Assembly (NCBI GenBank): GCA_009780755.1
Contig: WQZL01000109.1
Span: forward strand, 1 to 8,542
Source of the DNA: Promicromonosporaceae bacterium
GTDB lineage: Bacteria > Actinomycetota > Actinomycetes > Actinomycetales > Cellulomonadaceae
Direction: 5' to 3'
DNA: 8,542 nt
Shown here: piece by piece, positions 6,605 to 8,542 of the stretch
Layout of the letters: each line of letters starts with the position of its first letter
Position numbering within the stretch: the stretch's first letter is position 1
The notes under the pieces: generated by a model
Told to the model about the DNA's origin: nothing
Databases searched by the model: none
The model's input: the letters and a program-made list of their open reading frames with translations, nothing else
Program-made: the position numbers and the translations under genes

Positions 6605-6635
6605 TTGACTGTGTGTGTGTGTGTGTGTGTACCGT
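6605..6635 (+). promoter_or_regulatory. Promoter-like element with a (GT)10 microsatellite as spacer
   Basis: TTGACT (6605-6610, 5/6 to the -35 consensus) is followed immediately by ten GT units (6611-6630). TACCGT, which fits the actinobacterial TANNNT -10 pattern, begins at 6630. The gap is 19 bp, made wholly of the repeat. It lies about 55 bp upstream of the secreted-protein ATG at 6691. Gain or loss of units would change the -35/-10 spacing in 2-bp steps; nine units would give 17 bp. Promoter function is inferred, while the repeat is directly seen. Confidence 0.5.
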
Positions 6636-6690
6636 CCCTGGTGGCTGCAACCGTAGCCGCGCACTATTCCACTTCTCAGAGGAGAGTACC

Positions 6691-7071
6691 ATGAGCAAAA
6701 TAAAGGACAAGCTGTTGACCTTCGGGTTGGTGGGAGCGCTATTTGTTGGCGGCGTTGCCGTTGCAGCTCCAGCTGCGGCGGTCGCCCCGCGTTGCCCGGT
6801 ATATTCAATGTCCCGATCTCAGACCCCCATAGCTCCAGTACACCTGAGATGGAGTGTAGTGACTCGTCGTGTTACTTTGCATGCAGGTTGTGTAGGCGGC
6901 CAGGAAGTCCAAGCTCACATCAGCGCAGCCAACGGCCCGTTCCTTGGATTCCCAAGATCTACTTTCCGCGGACCCTGGCGGTCTGCATCACAGGCTGTCT
7001 CCTCAGTATCCCTGGAAGTACACCCAACAACGATGCCGTATTCGGACTCTGGCCGGACATTCAGAAGGTAG
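6691..7071 (+). CDS. Small secreted protein of unknown function
   Basis: A 126-residue protein not recognised as any named family. Residues 1-32 form a clear Sec signal peptide: basic start MSKIKDK, hydrophobic core LLTFGLVGALFVGGVAVAA, and a likely signal peptidase I site after APAAAVA (about A32). The mature part, about 94 residues, has two cysteines (C35, C67) that could form one disulfide. It is rich in Ser, Thr, Val and Arg, suggesting a small beta-rich extracellular domain. ATG at 6691 is chosen because AGAGGAG lies six bases upstream and it begins the signal peptide; the reading frame is open further upstream through the GT repeat but without a ribosome site. Codons ending in A or T are more common than in the argS operon. 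The lipoprotein gene starts 12 nt downstream, so the two are probably co-transcribed. Confidence 0.7.
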   Translation: MSKIKDKLLTFGLVGALFVGGVAVAAPAAAVAPRCPVYSMSRSQTPIAPVHLRWSVVTRRVTLHAGCVGGQEVQAHISAANGPFLGFPRSTFRGPWRSASQAVSSVSLEVHPTTMPYSDSGRTFRR

Positions 7072-7083
7072 TTAAGATTAAAA

Positions 7084-7785
7084 GTGTCTGCCATTAAGCG
7101 TAAGGGCTTTAAAGTCGCGTTCGTTGCCGCGATGCTGCTAGCAACGGGTGCTTGTGCGCCCACGACAGCAGAACCCGCGGTTAATCCTTGGGCTGATGAG
7201 TTTGCGCGCGTATACGAGCAGGCCGAGTCAGACTTGGTGCGGGCAATCGTTGCCGATGGAGAGTTGACCTTGGCTGAGATGCGGGAGGCCATCGAGGCGG
7301 CAACAGTGTGTTTCCGCGATATCGAGTCTGAATTTGCTGCGGTAACCACGGTTCTGACCACAATCACCGAGGATGGAGCCGGGGGCTTCACCCTCCGGAC
7401 AGACCACGATGGATATTGGCACGATGTCGATCCCGGATTGCGAAGCGCGATTGCGGACTGCGAATTTCGCTACTGGAATGATCTCTGGATTCTATGGGAT
7501 CTAGTTCGACTGAGTCATGACGGCGAGGACTTCAACGATTTGATGCTTGATTGCCTGGTTCGCAACTCGGTGGTGCCGGATGATTTCACCTACCGCCAAT
7601 TCCGCGAGGTGGTAGACGGGTGTGCTTTTGTTTTTGAGCACGACCCAGAGAACCCGCTGACCGAGGAGGAAATCCGGTTACTTTGGGAACAACACGATTG
7701 GGATTGTCGGCCGCAACTACCCGACGGCACTTACCTCGATGATGGCGTCGCCTGGGACTGCCAGATGGACCCGCTGAACCACTAG
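7084..7785 (+). CDS. Cysteine-rich putative lipoprotein of unknown function
   Basis: A 233-residue protein with an N-terminal lipoprotein signal: KRKGFK, a hydrophobic stretch, then ATGAC with the lipidation cysteine at C24, predicted to be anchored on the outer face of the membrane. The mature part is acidic and has six further cysteines (C76, C126, C157, C180, C208, C226), enough for three disulfides. Two segments resemble each other: LVRAIVADGELTLAEMREAI (51-70) and LVRNSVVPDDFTYRQFREVV (158-177), each followed by a Cys. The first resembles the 'ADGxxTxxEYxxA...C' segments I recall from many uncharacterised actinobacterial lipoproteins. The GTG start lacks a well-placed ribosome site (AAGG is 15 bases off) and lies 12 nt after the previous stop, so coupling is likely. 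The stop codon touches the large hairpin. Function is unknown. Confidence 0.8.
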   Translation: MSAIKRKGFKVAFVAAMLLATGACAPTTAEPAVNPWADEFARVYEQAESDLVRAIVADGELTLAEMREAIEAATVCFRDIESEFAAVTTVLTTITEDGAGGFTLRTDHDGYWHDVDPGLRSAIADCEFRYWNDLWILWDLVRLSHDGEDFNDLMLDCLVRNSVVPDDFTYRQFREVVDGCAFVFEHDPENPLTEEEIRLLWEQHDWDCRPQLPDGTYLDDGVAWDCQMDPLNH

Positions 7786-7856
7786 CCTGTTCGAGCATTT
7801 GTCGTGTTGTTCGAGCGCTCGGGCGCTCGAACAACACGACAAATGCTCGAACAGGC
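7785..7856. terminator. Very long perfect inverted repeat between convergent genes
   Basis: The 72 bp form a dyad centred between 7820 and 7821: 34 consecutive perfect base pairs (7785-7818 with 7823-7856) around a TCGG tetraloop. It begins at the last base of the lipoprotein stop codon and ends four bases before the murD stop, so a bidirectional terminator is the simplest role. It lacks a T-tract on either side, and the stem is far longer than an ordinary terminator. TGTTCGAGC occurs twice in each arm, 20 bp apart (7788 and 7808, with inverted copies at 7825 and 7845). A protein-binding or recombination site is therefore an alternative. Confidence 0.65.
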
Positions 7857-7860
7857 GGGA

Positions 7861-8542
7861 TTAAGTTACGGCGGCGGCGAAGGCTTCGCCGCGGGCGGCG
7901 TAGGAGGTGAACTGGTCTTGGGAGGCGCCCGCCGGGGCTAACAGCACCGTGTCGCCGGGTTGGGCCAGGGTGGCGGCGGCGGCCACGGCGCGGCGCATTA
8001 CCTCGGCACCATCGAGCAGGTTTCCTGCCTCGGTTGGCTCGATGCGAACCACCGGGACGTTTGGGGCGTGGGTGGCCAGGGGGCCGGTGAATGGCTCTGG
8101 GTCCACCCCGAGCAGCACGACGGCACGCAACCGGTCGGCCCGCGACGCAATCAGTTCGTCGAACACCGCCCCTTTGGCGAGGCCGCCCGCAAGCCAAACA
8201 ACGCTACCTGGCGGAAAACCGGCCAGGGCGGCGGCAGCGGCGTGGGCGTTGGTGGCCTTGGAGTCGTTCACGTAGGCCACGCCGTCGATCTGCGCAACCT
8301 GTTGGATGCGATGCCCACCGGGGACAAAGGCGCGCAGACCATCGCGCACCGCCTTCGCGGGCACGCCGTGGGCGCGGGCCAGGGCGGCGGCGGCCAGGGC
8401 ATTGGCGATGACATGCGGGGGTGGGGCGCCCTGCTCAACCACCGATGAAGCCAGGTCGGCCAGCGTGGCGATCTCGGCGGCGGAGAGCCGACGGTCCGGG
8501 TCATCGAATGGCATGTGAAAGGCGCGATCCACGAGCGCATCC
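7861..8542 (-). CDS. murD: UDP-N-acetylmuramoylalanine-D-glutamate ligase, C-terminal part (cut by window edge)
   Basis: MurD adds D-glutamate to UDP-MurNAc-L-Ala using ATP in cytoplasmic peptidoglycan precursor synthesis. The last 226 residues are present, and the frame is open to the right edge, so the true start lies outside. Visible Mur-ligase features are the end of the central domain (HVIANALAAAALARAHG), the linker HRIQ followed by GVAYVNDSKATNAHAA (the DSKATN motif of MurD), LAGGLAKGAVFDEL, and the C-terminal LAPAGASQDQFTSYAARGEAFAAAV, which is diagnostic for MurD. It ends with TAA at 7863-7861. It converges on the lipoprotein gene across the hairpin. Its last ~107 bp recur at 6428-6534. 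Confidence 0.94.
   Translation of the reverse strand, partial: DALVDRAFHMPFDDPDRRLSAAEIATLADLASSVVEQGAPPPHVIANALAAAALARAHGVPAKAVRDGLRAFVPGGHRIQQVAQIDGVAYVNDSKATNAHAAAAALAGFPPGSVVWLAGGLAKGAVFDELIASRADRLRAVVLLGVDPEPFTGPLATHAPNVPVVRIEPTEAGNLLDGAEVMRRAVAAAATLAQPGDTVLLAPAGASQDQFTSYAARGEAFAAAVT

Noticed and set aside
6792..7097. Alternative plus-strand frame overlapping the secreted-protein gene
   Set aside because: It has no signal peptide or ribosome site, while the 6691 frame has both and ends just before the lipoprotein gene.
7785..7856. LexA/SOS box in the long dyad
   Set aside because: Gram-positive SOS boxes read GAAC-N4-GTTC; here the order is GTTC before GAAC with the wrong spacing.
7785..7856. 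CRISPR array or insertion-sequence end
   Set aside because: There are only two arm-internal repeats per strand without variable spacers of CRISPR length, and no transposase or target duplication is seen.

Overview
The window is high-GC and codes almost without gaps. It looks like chromosomal DNA of an Actinomycetota: the order argS-lysA-hom-thrC is the conserved arrangement of that phylum, GTG starts are frequent, and the ArgS 'HIGG' form of the HIGH motif is typical there. The genus cannot be fixed from sequence alone. An Actinomycetaceae-like bacterium is a guess.

Left two thirds (1-6030, all minus strand, so transcription runs right to left). A tightly packed unit reads vapB-type antitoxin, vapC-type PIN toxin, argS, lysA, a GNAT acetyltransferase, hom, thrC (cut by the window edge). 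Neighbours overlap by 4 nt (vapB/vapC, lysA/GNAT) or lie 10-24 nt apart, so one polycistronic transcript is likely. It would combine arginine charging of tRNA, the last step of lysine synthesis and the homoserine/threonine branch of the aspartate pathway. The unusual element is the toxin-antitoxin pair at its head. The first recognisable promoter upstream of argS is the toxin-antitoxin promoter, which sits in four GTAC cores spaced exactly 10 bp apart, a pattern expected of a Phd/YefM-type autorepressor.

Middle (6031-6430). A divergent tRNA-Arg(CCG) gene is preceded by a 76-bp-period near-duplication that carries its likely promoter. The upstream copy runs into the first bases of the tRNA and then stops matching.

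Right third (6428-8542). At the far right lies the 3' part of murD (minus strand). About 1.4 kb to its left is a second, broken copy of the last ~130 bp of murD (100/107 identical over its best part, all differences transitions). The two murD ends bracket a small accessory cassette on the plus strand. It holds a (GT)10 microsatellite lying between a TTGACT -35-like box and a TACCGT -10-like box, a small Sec-secreted protein, a cysteine-rich lipoprotein, and a perfect 34-bp-stem hairpin between the convergent lipoprotein and murD ends. The cassette genes use more A/T-ending codons than the operon genes. This cassette, with a possibly phase-variable promoter and a recombinogenic murD bracket, is the best candidate for something not yet described.
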